A DNA stretch of 17,284 bases from CAUPWF01 sp964367905 (GTDB lineage: Bacteria; Bacillota; Clostridia; Lachnospirales; Lachnospiraceae), in the NCBI GenBank assembly GCA_964367905.1, contig CAYIZP010000050.1, positions 1 through 17,284 of the forward strand. Direction: 5' to 3'. The position numbers were made by a program, and so were the translations under genes. This document shows, one piece after another, positions 6,968 to 16,300 of the stretch. Positions within the stretch are counted from its first letter, which is position 1; the number at the start of each line of letters is the position of its first letter. The notes under the pieces are model-generated. The model made no database searches and was not told the DNA's origin. It worked only from the letters and a program-made list of their open reading frames with translations.

Positions 6968-7647
6968 CGATACCCCACTCCCCATACTGTCTGTATTACA
7001 TCTTTGGGTTCCACATTGTTATTCACATACAATTTTTTTATCTTACCTCGAATCCGTCTCACATGTTCCGTGATAATTGCACTATCCCCATCCTTGTCGA
7101 ATCCCCACAATTTCTCATAGATACGCTCCTTGTCAAAAGTTTGTCCTCTATATTCTATAAATAACTCTAGGATTTCAAATTCTGTCTTTGTGAATTTTTC
7201 CGCCATACCATTTAATTCAATCGTTTGTTTATCATAATCAAACTGTAATCCATCCACATTTCTGACATTCTTTTTGAATGCCCCGCGTTCTTCTCTTCTT
7301 AGATGAGCCTCTACACGCGCTTGCAACTCCTCTATGGAAAATGGTTTCAAAATATAGTCATCACCGCCCACCATAAGGCCTTGAATCCGTTCCCGCTCCT
7401 CTGTCTTGGCTGTAAGGAATAGAATTGGAACATCAACCTGATTTCTAATTTTTTTACACACTTCAAATCCATCCATTTCTGGCATATTCACATCTAACAA
7501 GATGATATCTGGATTGATATCCAACCGCTCAATCCCTTCTTGTCCTGATACCGCTATGAACACTTGGTATCTCAAAATTTCAAAAAAATCTCTCAGCATC
7601 TGTAGAACATCCCTATCATCATCAATAATTAAAATCTTATGCTTCAT
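6955..7647 (-). CDS. OmpR-family response regulator
   Basis: This 230-residue DNA-binding regulator has a receiver domain with the acidic pocket Asp9-Asp11, phosphorylation site Asp52 (LLDVNMPEMDG), Thr79 and Lys101 (KPF). It ends in a winged-helix domain (about 130-230) with FTKTEFEILELF and the C-terminal VWGVGYRW hairpin. It should control transcription when phosphorylated by the adjacent kinase, whose gene overlaps its end by 13 bp. ATG 7647 is preferred over the in-frame TTG at 7665 because GGGGAG lies about 10 bp upstream. The likely targets are its own operon and the ABC genes downstream. Confidence 0.93.
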   Translation of the reverse strand: MKHKILIIDDDRDVLQMLRDFFEILRYQVFIAVSGQEGIERLDINPDIILLDVNMPEMDGFEVCKKIRNQVDVPILFLTAKTEERERIQGLMVGGDDYILKPFSIEELQARVEAHLRREERGAFKKNVRNVDGLQFDYDKQTIELNGMAEKFTKTEFEILELFIEYRGQTFDKERIYEKLWGFDKDGDSAIITEHVRRIRGKIKKLYVNNNVEPKDVIQTVWGVGYRWNI

Positions 7648-7750
7648 AACTATACGTCTCCCCAATGGTCATTTTTTACTATTGTCTTACTATATCACAA
7701 AAACATCTATAATTTCACTACAATATGACCCTTTTTACAGGCGAATCAAG

Positions 7751-7779
7751 TTGCAAGCACATGCCCATTATGTTATGAT
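7751..7779 (+). promoter_or_regulatory. Promoter of the aldo/keto reductase gene
   Basis: TTGCAA (7751-7756) is followed after 17 bp by TATGAT (7774-7779), with TG one base upstream of the -10. This leaves a leader of about 65 bases before the start codon. Confidence 0.6.
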
Positions 7780-7852
7780 TTATCCAAATATACAGCAATA
7801 ACAACGTCAAATCACCTATAAATCTCTGTTAAAATGAATCAAGGAGGCAACC

Positions 7853-8716
7853 ATGCAAAAAAGACAATTAGGAAAAACAGGACTTAATATTACATCCTTA
7901 TTCTATGGAGGAATCGTTTCTATGAACGAGTCACAGGATGCTTCGGATAAGTATGTAGAATATGCGATTGAGAAGGGAATCAATTATTTTGATGTAGCAC
8001 CTACCTATGGTGATGCGGAACAGAAGTTGGGAAGGTCTTTAATCCCTTACAGAAAGGACATCCATGTAGCGTGCAAGACCATGGAGCGTGGTTGCGAAAC
8101 TGCCAAGCAGGAATTGGATAAATCTCTAGAATTATTGCGTACTGATTATTTTGATGTGTACCAATTACACTCCATTACTACTGTTGAAGAAGTGGATACT
8201 GTATTCGCAAAGGATGGCGCATTCGAAGTGATTCTGCGTGCGAAGGAGGAAGGAATTCTGAAGCATCTAGGCATTACTTGCCACAGCGAAGAAGCCGCAC
8301 TGCAAGCATTGGAGCATTATGACTTTGAAACTATTTTATTTCCAACAAACTGGGGATTGAACATAGCGAAGGATTTCGGCAATCAAGTAACATGCGCTGC
8401 AAGAGAGAAGGGCATCGGTTTACTCGGAATGAAATCACTCATCCATCGCGCTTGGCTAGATGAAGAGGAACAAAAGGCATCCATCTATCCAAAGTCTTGG
8501 TGTATGCCTATCTCCAAGGAATGTCCTGAATTCCGAATCGCCGCAATGAAATATGCTTATGAGATGGGCGCTTGTTCCCTTGTTTCCCCAGGGAACTTTG
8601 AATGCTTTTCTTTTGCCGTAGAACACTCAGATCAAATTCTTCAACCACTAACAGAGGAAGATCGCGACTTGCTTAGAGATGAACTCCCTAAGATCAAGGG
8701 TCATTATTTCTTCTAG
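7853..8716 (+). CDS. Aldo/keto reductase
   Basis: This 287-residue NADPH-type reductase is expected to be a cytoplasmic TIM barrel. It carries the catalytic tetrad of the family: Asp47 and Tyr52 (FDVAPTYG), Lys75 (CKTM) and His106 (QLHS). The N-terminus (LGKTGLNITSLFYGG) and the late SPGNFECFSFAVEHS region also match the family. AAGGAGG stands 6 bp before the ATG. It is the only plus-strand gene here, divergent from the response regulator and convergent with spoIIQ. The physiological substrate cannot be told from sequence. There is no C-terminal iron-sulphur extension of the kind seen in some clostridial relatives. Confidence 0.92.
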   Translation: MQKRQLGKTGLNITSLFYGGIVSMNESQDASDKYVEYAIEKGINYFDVAPTYGDAEQKLGRSLIPYRKDIHVACKTMERGCETAKQELDKSLELLRTDYFDVYQLHSITTVEEVDTVFAKDGAFEVILRAKEEGILKHLGITCHSEEAALQALEHYDFETILFPTNWGLNIAKDFGNQVTCAAREKGIGLLGMKSLIHRAWLDEEEQKASIYPKSWCMPISKECPEFRIAAMKYAYEMGACSLVSPGNFECFSFAVEHSDQILQPLTEEDRDLLRDELPKIKGHYFF

Positions 8717-8772
8717 GCAGACAAAAGCAGGGGCTCACCATAGCATAGTCTGTTTATAGTGACAATCGAAAA

Positions 8773-8799
8773 TGCAGGAGCACACTACGTGCTCCTGCA
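8773..8799 (-). terminator. Terminator after spoIIQ
   Basis: TGCAGGAGCAC (8773-8783) pairs perfectly with GTGCTCCTGCA (8789-8799) around a 5-base loop. On the minus strand it is followed by TTTT and preceded by an A-run, so it fits termination of the spoIID-spoIIQ transcript. On the plus strand it lacks a U-run. Confidence 0.8.
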
Positions 8800-8812
8800 A
8801 AAAGTAATAAAT

Positions 8813-8824
8813 CCCGTCCCCAAC
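8813..8824. repeat. Fragment of the GTTGGGGACGGG palindromic repeat
   Basis: Twelve bases between the spoIIQ stop and its terminator are identical (minus strand GTTGGGGACGGG) to the left arm of the 61-bp repeats at 3024 and 3121. The rest of the unit is absent. It may be a remnant or coincidence. Confidence 0.35.
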
Positions 8825-8826
8825 TG

Positions 8827-9606
8827 CTAACGTAGATATGATTCTGGGTTGATTGACTCCCCATCTTTTTTCATCTCGAAATATACGTTGACACCTTCTA
8901 GGCTATAGTACTTTGTTTGCTCTGCCACTAATCCAATCACATTACCTTGTTCAATCAACTGACCTTCTTCGAATCTCAAGTCTTTTAACTGACCATAAAT
9001 CGCCTGATATCCATTGCCCATATCCACTGTCATGGTCAATCCGATATCGTGCCTCTCTTCTATCAATTGTACGATTCCCCGACCTGCAGCAAGCACTTCG
9101 CCATCTACTTGTCCAGCAATTACAATCGCTGGGTTTCTCTTGAATTGATCCAATGTTTCGAAATAAATTGTCTGTTCCATACTAAAATCCATCAGAACTT
9201 CTCCTGAAACTGGCCACATAAGCATGTCCGTATCTACAAAATTCACTGCCTCTTTTGTGAAATCACCTTCTACAACATCTTCCGCAATTGGTGTCTCAGC
9301 TTCCTGAATCAGTTCCACTTGTGGCACTGTTATCTCCGGATTTGTGATATTATCATCGCTAGATGCTATCTCTATCGGAATATCTAGCTCCGTTTGTGTC
9401 TGACTCTGCGTTTCCTCTTTTGTAACACTTGGTTGGCTTTCTGCTTCATATTCAGCAAGTTCCTGTGCAAGATTATTCTCCACATTTTGTTGATATTGTG
9501 TAAATGTATAAACCCCTGCTAATGTAATCACTGCGCAAAAACCTAGTACCAAACCTGTAACTGCTCCCTTTTTGCCTAATTTAGGCATCACATAATTTCT
9601 CTTCAT
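8827..9606 (-). CDS. spoIIQ: SpoIIQ-like stage II sporulation protein (degenerate M23/LytM domain)
   Basis: This 259-residue forespore membrane protein probably acts in the SpoIIQ-SpoIIIAH channel that links mother cell and forespore during engulfment. One N-terminal helix (about 16-34) is followed by a Gln/Glu/Thr-rich linker (about 45-125). A LytM-type beta-sheet domain begins MLMWPVSGEVLMDFS (from about 128) and ends SINPESYLR. The zinc ligands of active LytM peptidases are missing: there is no HxxxD near KRNPAIVI, YGQ replaces YxH, and VNVYFE replaces HLHFE. It is therefore probably structural. ATG 9606 is chosen because AGAGG is 8 bp upstream; GTG 9615 and ATG 9612 lie on or against that site. 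The neighbouring spoIID supports the name, as the two are adjacent in other clostridia. Confidence 0.85.
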   Translation of the reverse strand: MKRNYVMPKLGKKGAVTGLVLGFCAVITLAGVYTFTQYQQNVENNLAQELAEYEAESQPSVTKEETQSQTQTELDIPIEIASSDDNITNPEITVPQVELIQEAETPIAEDVVEGDFTKEAVNFVDTDMLMWPVSGEVLMDFSMEQTIYFETLDQFKRNPAIVIAGQVDGEVLAAGRGIVQLIEERHDIGLTMTVDMGNGYQAIYGQLKDLRFEEGQLIEQGNVIGLVAEQTKYYSLEGVNVYFEMKKDGESINPESYLR

Positions 9607-9648
9607 ATTCATCACCTCTGAAAATATTTTTGCCAGAAATGATGGGAG

Positions 9649-10587
9649 TTATTCTGTTTTTTCTAAATTTATTTCTTCAAAAGACTTTAACGCTACACCT
9701 TTATAAAAATATTGCAAAATTTCTTGATATGATTTCCCCTCTAATGCCATATAATGTGCTGTATTTTGACTCAATCCTAATCCATGTCCCACTCCAGAAG
9801 TCGTGATTTTTATTCCTTCTTCTATCTCTTGTAGGACAAATGCCCCTGACGACAAATCCATCAGTTTTCGAAAGTCTTCCCCCTGTAGGATACCTTCCTG
9901 CACTCGCACTTCCATTACATAGCCCGCATAATCCGTTGACAATATCTCGAAATCCGAATAATACAAATCACTCGCTCCTAAATCAAGCCTCCCCGCAACT
10001 TCATCATAAGGTAGTTCTGTCACTTGCAGTTGTAATTCATGTTCTAGATCCAACGGACAACTAACACTTTCCAAATATTCATATCCACTCGCCCCCAAAA
10101 CCTCTGCCCCATCTCGCGTCTGCCCTAAACTAAGAAAATGGTACGGACATATAGCAAGGCTGTCGTTGTACATCAATATCTTATCTTCTGTACTCTCGAC
10201 CGCCTCATTTAACTGCTGATATACCTCTACTGTATTCTCATTTTTCCATTTTTCTTGTACATCCTCTATGTCATAATACATTTCATCATATACGTAATCA
10301 GGATCCCAACCAGACTCCAGATATAGCCTGGTTCGAATTATCACGGCTTGCGCTTTCATCGCTTCCAAATCATATTCCAGCGGAATTTCTCTCGCCAATA
10401 TTCCAACTAGATACTCTTCCCAGAGCACCCCTGCCTCCTCGCCCTCAACCAGAACAAGTTTACCATTCGTAGGTTGGCCTAGATTCACACTTTGTATTTC
10501 GGCTCCATTCATAAAAATTGTCAATATATATGGTAGTAATAATATAATTGCGGCAACTGATAATATCTTTTTTCCTAGCTTAGTCAT
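9649..10587 (-). CDS. spoIID: Stage II sporulation protein D (lytic transglycosylase)
   Basis: This 312-residue SpoIID/LytB-family enzyme cleaves glycan strands in septal peptidoglycan so the mother-cell membrane can engulf the forespore. An N-terminal membrane helix (about 8-27) precedes the catalytic region ILAREIPLEYDLEAMKAQA (63-81). Glu67 of REIP should correspond to the catalytic glutamate. The second hallmark, GVGHGLGLSQNTAHYMA, lies at 265-281. Cys147, His150 and Cys177 are in the region where family members bind zinc, but I cannot confirm the geometry. AAGGGGGC precedes ATG 10587. spoIIQ follows after 42 bp, so the two form a sporulation unit. I did not find a convincing sporulation sigma-factor promoter upstream. 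Confidence 0.93.
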   Translation of the reverse strand: MTKLGKKILSVAAIILLLPYILTIFMNGAEIQSVNLGQPTNGKLVLVEGEEAGVLWEEYLVGILAREIPLEYDLEAMKAQAVIIRTRLYLESGWDPDYVYDEMYYDIEDVQEKWKNENTVEVYQQLNEAVESTEDKILMYNDSLAICPYHFLSLGQTRDGAEVLGASGYEYLESVSCPLDLEHELQLQVTELPYDEVAGRLDLGASDLYYSDFEILSTDYAGYVMEVRVQEGILQGEDFRKLMDLSSGAFVLQEIEEGIKITTSGVGHGLGLSQNTAHYMALEGKSYQEILQYFYKGVALKSFEEINLEKTE

Positions 10588-10601
10588 GACGCCCCCTTAG
10601 A

Positions 10602-10616
10602 TAGTACTTCGTACTA
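10602..10616 (-). other. Small perfect inverted repeat before the spoIID ribosome binding site
   Basis: TAGTAC and GTACTA are separated by three bases, about 5 bp upstream of the AAGGGGG site. It could form a small mRNA hairpin or be a binding site. No function is assigned. Confidence 0.35.
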
Positions 10617-10703
10617 GGATATGTAGAATAGAAATGCTTTAGAATAAGTTAGGCTAAAAACATTCAGAATCTGCCCTATTTGGGCTACTTCTTCATTTTT
10701 TTT

Positions 10704-10757
10704 GGGACCCAAAGTCATGATTCTTCATGCAAGCATGAAATCATGACCTTGGGTCTC
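10704..10757 (-). other. Long nested hairpin after glgP
   Basis: GACCCAAAGTCATGATT (10706-10722) pairs with AATCATGACCTTGGGTC (10739-10755), fully as minus-strand RNA with one G-U pair. Its loop contains a second palindrome, TCATGCAAGCATGA. It lies 14 bp past the glgP stop, where a terminator is expected, but on the minus strand it is followed by eight A and not by U. It may be a 3'-end stabiliser, an unusual terminator or a repeat-type palindrome. Confidence 0.5.
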
Positions 10758-10770
10758 TTGTATCATCATA

Positions 10771-13221
10771 TTACAACTTCCAGATTTCGTCCACGTATTG
10801 CTGAATCGTTCTATCTGAGGTGAACTTTCCACAGCAAGCTGTGTTCTTCATAGCCATCTTCGCCCATCCTTCCTTGTTGCGATATGCCGCCTCTACTCGT
10901 TGTTGAGCATCTGCGTATGCGCGGAAGTCTCTTAGAATAAAGTATGTGTCTGCTCGGTCTGTTCCATTGGTATTCAACAAAGAATCATATAGCGCTCGGA
11001 ACATATTTCCATCTCCGTTCGAGTATGCGCCATCTACCAATTGATTGATTACGCGACGAATCTCCTCGTCATTGTTATAGATGTCCACTGGGTTGTACCC
11101 GCCATAGTTTTCATATTGGATGACTTCATCTGCACTGAGTCCGAAGATAAATGCATTGTCCATTCCAACTTCTTCTACGATTTCTACATTTGCACCATCC
11201 ATAGTTCCAATGGTTGGTGCTCCATTTAGCATAAACTTCATGTTTCCTGTTCCCGACGCTTCTTTGGATGCCGTTGAAATCTGCTCACTGACATCTGCCG
11301 CCGCAAATATCATCTCTGCATTGGACACACGATAATCCTCAATAAATACAACTTTGATTTTATCATGGATGCTTGGGTCATTGTTTACAACATTTGCTAC
11401 TGCATTGATCAACTTAATCGTCTGTTTTGCTCGCATATATCCTGCTGCCGCCTTCGCTCCGAAGATAAAGGTTCTTGGATACACGGACAATTCTGGATGT
11501 TCCTTGATTCGATTATACAAGTACATCACGTGTAAGATATTGAGCAACTGTCTCTTGTATTCATGGAGACGTTTTACCTGTACATCAAAGATAGAATCTG
11601 GATCGATTTCTACACCATTATGCTTCAAAATGTATTTCGCAAGTCTTTCTTTGTTCTTTCTCTTGATCGCCATAAACTCTTCTTGGGCTTGCTTATCATC
11701 GATCAATGGTAGCAATCCTGAAAGTTGTGGCAAATCCTTCACCCAACCATCTCCGATATGGTCTGTTACCCAATCCGCTAGTAATGGATTTCCATGTAAC
11801 AAAAATCTTCTTTGGGTAATACCATTCGTCTTGTTATTGAATTTATCTGGCATCATCTCATAGAAATCTCTTAGCTCTTGCTTCTTCAAAATTTCTGTAT
11901 GCAGTCTAGCTACACCATTTACCGAATATCCTGCACAGATTGCTAGATGCGCCATCTTCACTTGCCCATCATATAGGATAGCCATTTTACGGACTTTCTC
12001 CTCGTTGTTTGGATATTTTTCTCTGATATCTAGTATAAAACGACGGTTGATTTCTTCTATAATTTCATATACCCTTGGTAATAATGTTCTAAATAAATCA
12101 ATCGGCCATTTCTCAAGCGCTTCTGACATAATTGTATGGTTAGTATATGCACAGGTCTTGGTCGTTACTTCCCATGCTTCCTCCCATTCAAGCTCTTCCT
12201 CATCCATAAGCAGACGCATCAACTCTCCAACGGCTACCGTTGGATGTGTGTCATTCAATTGGAAGGTAACTTTCTCATGCAAATCATGAATATCATCATT
12301 TAGTTTCTTATATTTCTCCAATGCGGTCTGAAGCGTCGCCGATACAAAGAAATACTGTTGCTTTAATCTCAGCTCTTTCCCTGCCATATGGTTATCGTTT
12401 GGATATAAAACTTCCACGATATTTCTAGCCAAGTATCTATGTTCTACCGCTTTTTGATATTCTCCTTTATCAAAGGAATCTAAACTGAACTGATCCATTG
12501 CTTCCGCATCCCAGATTCGAAGTGTGTTGACAACTCCATTTCCATATCCAACAATTGGTACATCATATGGAATCGCACGTACACAAGTATAATTCTTCTG
12601 ATCATAATGAACTCTACCATTCTCATCGCGAACCGTGCATGTAGTTCCTCCAAAGCGAACTTCCTTCGCATACTCTGGTCTACGAAGTTCAAATGGGAAA
12701 CCATCCTTCAACCAGTCATCTGGAACCTCCATCTGATACCCATTCTCGATTTTTTGCTTGAACATTCCATAGCGATAACGAATTCCACCACCATATGCCG
12801 CATAATCTAGTGTTGCTAGCGAGTCTAGGAAACATGCTGCCAAACGACCTAATCCACCGTTTCCAAGCGCTGCATCTGGCTCTTGGTCTTCGATTTCATT
12901 AATATCAACCCCTAACTCTTCTAGCACTTCTTTTACTTCCTTGTATGCACACAAGTTAATCATACTATTTCCTAGTGTACGCCCCATCAAGAACTCCATG
13001 GATAGATAATAGACTATTTTAGGGTTCTCTCTGTCATATCTTCTCTGGGTTTCAATCCACTGATCCATTACGTATTCTTTTACTGCATAGCAAACTGCTT
13101 GGTAAAGCTGCTGTTTCGTCGCCTCTCCAACAGTCTTTCGATACATTGATTTTACATTATCCTCGACAGTCTCCTTGAATTCTGCCTTATCAAATATGAA
13201 CACATCTGTTGTTCTTGCCAT
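10771..13221 (-). CDS. glgP: Glycogen (alpha-glucan) phosphorylase
   Basis: This 816-residue family-35 phosphorylase releases glucose-1-phosphate from glycogen or maltodextrin using phosphate and pyridoxal phosphate. The cofactor site EASGTGNMKFMLNGAP, with Lys662, is intact. GNGGLGRLAACFLDS, QLNDTHP, TNHT, VKRLHEYKRQ and GTMDGANVEI are all family blocks, and the length is normal. ATG 13221 is chosen because AAAGGGATGG lies upstream and the protein then begins MARTTDVFIF. The frame is open for 18 more codons upstream to ATG 13275, but these cross intergenic DNA with no ribosome binding site. It stands alone, not beside glgA, glgC or glgD, and follows ileS in the same direction. Glycogen storage often accompanies sporulation in clostridia, but no link is visible here. 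Confidence 0.96.
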   Translation of the reverse strand: MARTTDVFIFDKAEFKETVEDNVKSMYRKTVGEATKQQLYQAVCYAVKEYVMDQWIETQRRYDRENPKIVYYLSMEFLMGRTLGNSMINLCAYKEVKEVLEELGVDINEIEDQEPDAALGNGGLGRLAACFLDSLATLDYAAYGGGIRYRYGMFKQKIENGYQMEVPDDWLKDGFPFELRRPEYAKEVRFGGTTCTVRDENGRVHYDQKNYTCVRAIPYDVPIVGYGNGVVNTLRIWDAEAMDQFSLDSFDKGEYQKAVEHRYLARNIVEVLYPNDNHMAGKELRLKQQYFFVSATLQTALEKYKKLNDDIHDLHEKVTFQLNDTHPTVAVGELMRLLMDEEELEWEEAWEVTTKTCAYTNHTIMSEALEKWPIDLFRTLLPRVYEIIEEINRRFILDIREKYPNNEEKVRKMAILYDGQVKMAHLAICAGYSVNGVARLHTEILKKQELRDFYEMMPDKFNNKTNGITQRRFLLHGNPLLADWVTDHIGDGWVKDLPQLSGLLPLIDDKQAQEEFMAIKRKNKERLAKYILKHNGVEIDPDSIFDVQVKRLHEYKRQLLNILHVMYLYNRIKEHPELSVYPRTFIFGAKAAAGYMRAKQTIKLINAVANVVNNDPSIHDKIKVVFIEDYRVSNAEMIFAAADVSEQISTASKEASGTGNMKFMLNGAPTIGTMDGANVEIVEEVGMDNAFIFGLSADEVIQYENYGGYNPVDIYNNDEEIRRVINQLVDGAYSNGDGNMFRALYDSLLNTNGTDRADTYFILRDFRAYADAQQRVEAAYRNKEGWAKMAMKNTACCGKFTSDRTIQQYVDEIWKL

Positions 13222-13281
13222 AATAATAACCATCCCTTTCTCAACACATTGGCAACTTTGGACCACCAGGTACAAATTGCC

Positions 13282-13306
13282 GTGTGAAAAATTCTATTTT
13301 TCACAC
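13282..13306 (-). terminator. Stem-loop after ileS, possible terminator
   Basis: GTGTGAAAAA (13282-13291) pairs perfectly with TTTTTCACAC (13297-13306) around TTCTA, just past the ileS stop. The U-run lies inside the 3' arm and not after it, so it is not a textbook rho-independent terminator. Confidence 0.45.
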
Positions 13307-13312
13307 TAACTC

Positions 13313-16300
13313 CTACTGATTTGCGCGCTCCACGCCTAGCTTTACATCCTCGCCGTTGATGTTCCAGTCCTTCACATAACCAACTGGCTCCGCGTCTTCT
13401 ACTGAATTTGCCAATACTTCATCTGCTACTGTGCTTCCAAACTTTTCGAAAATAAGATTTGCTTTTTCAGTACCGCTGTAGGTAACCATAATCTTGTCTG
13501 TAACTTCAAAATCTGCTTCTTTTCTCATCGTTTGAATTTTACTGATAATTTCTCTTACAAATCCCTCTTCCAATAACTCCTCTGTTAAATTTGTATCCAA
13601 CACTACTGTAATTCCGTTCTCGTTTTCCGATACATAACCTTCCATCTGCGCTGTTTCAATCAGTAAATCCTCTGTTGTAAGTTCTACTTCCTCCCCACCT
13701 ACTGTTAATGAAATCTTACCAACCTCATTAAGTTGATCCATGGTTGTATTTCCAGCAATCTCTAATAGAGCCGCTTTAATTCCACTCAATAATTTTCCAT
13801 ATTTAGGACCCACAGTTCTCATCTGTGGTTTAAATGAATACGATGTAAAGTTTCTCACATCATCTGTGAATGTAATCGCCTTCACATTTAATTCTTCTAA
13901 TACAATCTCTTGATAGAACTCTGGCAATTCCACCTCTGCCTTTACAAACATCTGCCCGATTGGCTGACGATTCTTGATATTTGCCGAGTTTCTACAAGCT
14001 CTACCCATAACAACTAGCTTCAACACCTCATCCATATTGATTTCCAATTGCTTGTCAATCATAGCCTCATCTGCCACAGGATAATCGCATAAGTGAATAC
14101 TCTCTGGTGCACTTGCATCAATGCCGGCTACCAGATTGCGATAGATATCTTCTGTCATAAATGGAATCAATGGTGCTGCAAGTTTTGATACAGTAACAAG
14201 TGCAGTATATAGAGTCATATACGCATTAATCTTGTCTTGCTCCATTCCTTTTGCCCAGAAACGCTCACGACTTCTTCTCACATACCAGTTACTCATATCA
14301 TCTACAAATTCTTGTAATGCTCTTGCACTCTCTGGAATCTTGTAATTATCCAAATTATTATCTACTACTTGAATCAAAGTGTTCAATTTCGACAATAACC
14401 ACTTATCCATAACACTTAATTTATCATATTCTAGTGAATATTTTGTGGCGTCAAATTCATCAATATTTGCATAGAGCACGAAGAACGCATAAGTGTTCCA
14501 CAGAGTACCCATGAATTTACGTTGTCCTTCCACTACTGCCTTGCCGTGGAAACGGTTTGGCAACCATGGTGCACTGTTTACGTAGAAATACCAACGAATC
14601 GCATCCGCTCCATAAGTCTCCAACGCATCAAATGGATCTACTGCATTCCCTTTGGACTTACTCATCTTTTGACCATTTTCATCTTGCACATGTCCGAGCA
14701 CGATTACATTCTTATATGGCGCCTTGTTAAAGATCAATGTAGAAATCGCCAATAGTGAATAAAACCATCCACGTGTTTGATCCACCGCCTCTGATATAAA
14801 GTCGGCTGGGAATTGTTGCTCAAACAAATCTTTGTTCTCAAATGGATAGTGATGTTGTGCAAATGGCATGGCTCCACTGTCAAACCAACAGTCGATAACC
14901 TCTGGTACACGCGTCATCTCCTCTCCACACTCCGGACAAGTAATAGTCACTTCATCGATATAAGGTCTGTGAAGTTCTACACCCTTTCCACAATTCTTAG
15001 ACATGGTTTTCAATTCTTCCTTACTGCCAATCGAATGCATATGTCCGCACTTACACTCCCAAATATTAAGGGGAGTTCCCCAATAACGATTACGGCTGAT
15101 TCCCCAATCTTGAACGTTCTCCAACCAGTCGCCGAATCTTCCTTTTCCGATGTTTTCTGGAATCCAATTAATTGTGTTGTTATTTTTAATCAAATCATCT
15201 TTTACCGCTGTCATCTTGATAAACCAAGACTCTCTTGCGTAATAAATCAATGGTGTATCACATCTCCAACAGTGTGGATAGCTATGCTCGAAATTCGGTG
15301 CATCAAATAGCAAACCACGCTCTTCTAATTCTTTTAAGATTGCCGGATCTGCTTTCTTGCAGAATGTTCCTGCCCAAGGAGTACACTCTACCATCTCACC
15401 TTTTTCATCCACAAGCTGCACGAATGGCAAGTCATATTCTCTTCCTACCTGTGCATCATCCTCACCAAATGCTGGTGCGATATGAACCACACCTGTACCA
15501 TCTGTTAGGGTTACAAAGTTATTGCAAGTTACGAAATGTGCCTTCTTTCCAGTTGTTACATCTACACCAAAAGTAAATAATGGCTCGTATTCTTTATGCT
15601 CCAATTCTTTCCCATCAAATGATTCAATTACAGTATATTCCTCAACCAGCACTTTTTCAAGGAGTGCCTCTGCCATATAATAGATATTTGCACCTTTCTT
15701 AACTTTTACATACCTTTCGTTTGGATTCACACAGAGTGCAACGTTCGAAGGTAAAGTCCAAGGCGTAGTCGTCCAAGCCAAGATGAATGCATCTTCTCCT
15801 ACCACTTTAAAACGTACGATTGCCGAACGCTCTTTTACATCCTTATATCCTTGTGCTACTTCATGGCTCGACAAAGGAGTTCCACAACGTGGACAATATG
15901 GTACAATCTTATATCCTTTATAAAGTAAATCCTTCTCCCAAATCTGCTTCAATGCCCACCACTCTGACTCGATAAAATCATCGTGATACGTCACATATGG
16001 ATCATCCATGTCTGCCCAGAATCCTACAGTTGCAGAGAAATCTTCCCACATTCCCTTATACTTCCAAACACTTTCCTTGCAGTGATCAATAAACGGCTCT
16101 AACCCATACTCTTCAATCTGCTCTTTGCCATCAAGACCTAGTAACTTCTCAACCTCAAGCTCAACAGGTAGACCATGCGTATCCCATCCAGCCTTTCTTG
16201 GAACCATATTTCCTTTCATTGTGCGATATCTCGGAATCATATCCTTGATTACCCTTGTCAATACATGACCGATATGCGGTTTCCCGTTTGCAGTAGGCGG

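Noticed and set aside
10588..10703. Possible sporulation sigma-factor promoter before spoIID
   Set aside because: Only a weak CATATCCT-like -10 is present, with no matching -35 at the right spacing.
13222..13275. 18-residue N-terminal extension of glycogen phosphorylase
   Set aside because: There is no ribosome binding site, and it does not resemble the family N-terminus. The ATG at 13221 has a site and a normal start.
13222..13281. Imperfect inverted repeat GGCAA...TTGCC before glgP, possible operator
   Set aside because: The arms are short and interrupted, and there is no recognisable promoter next to it to give it meaning.
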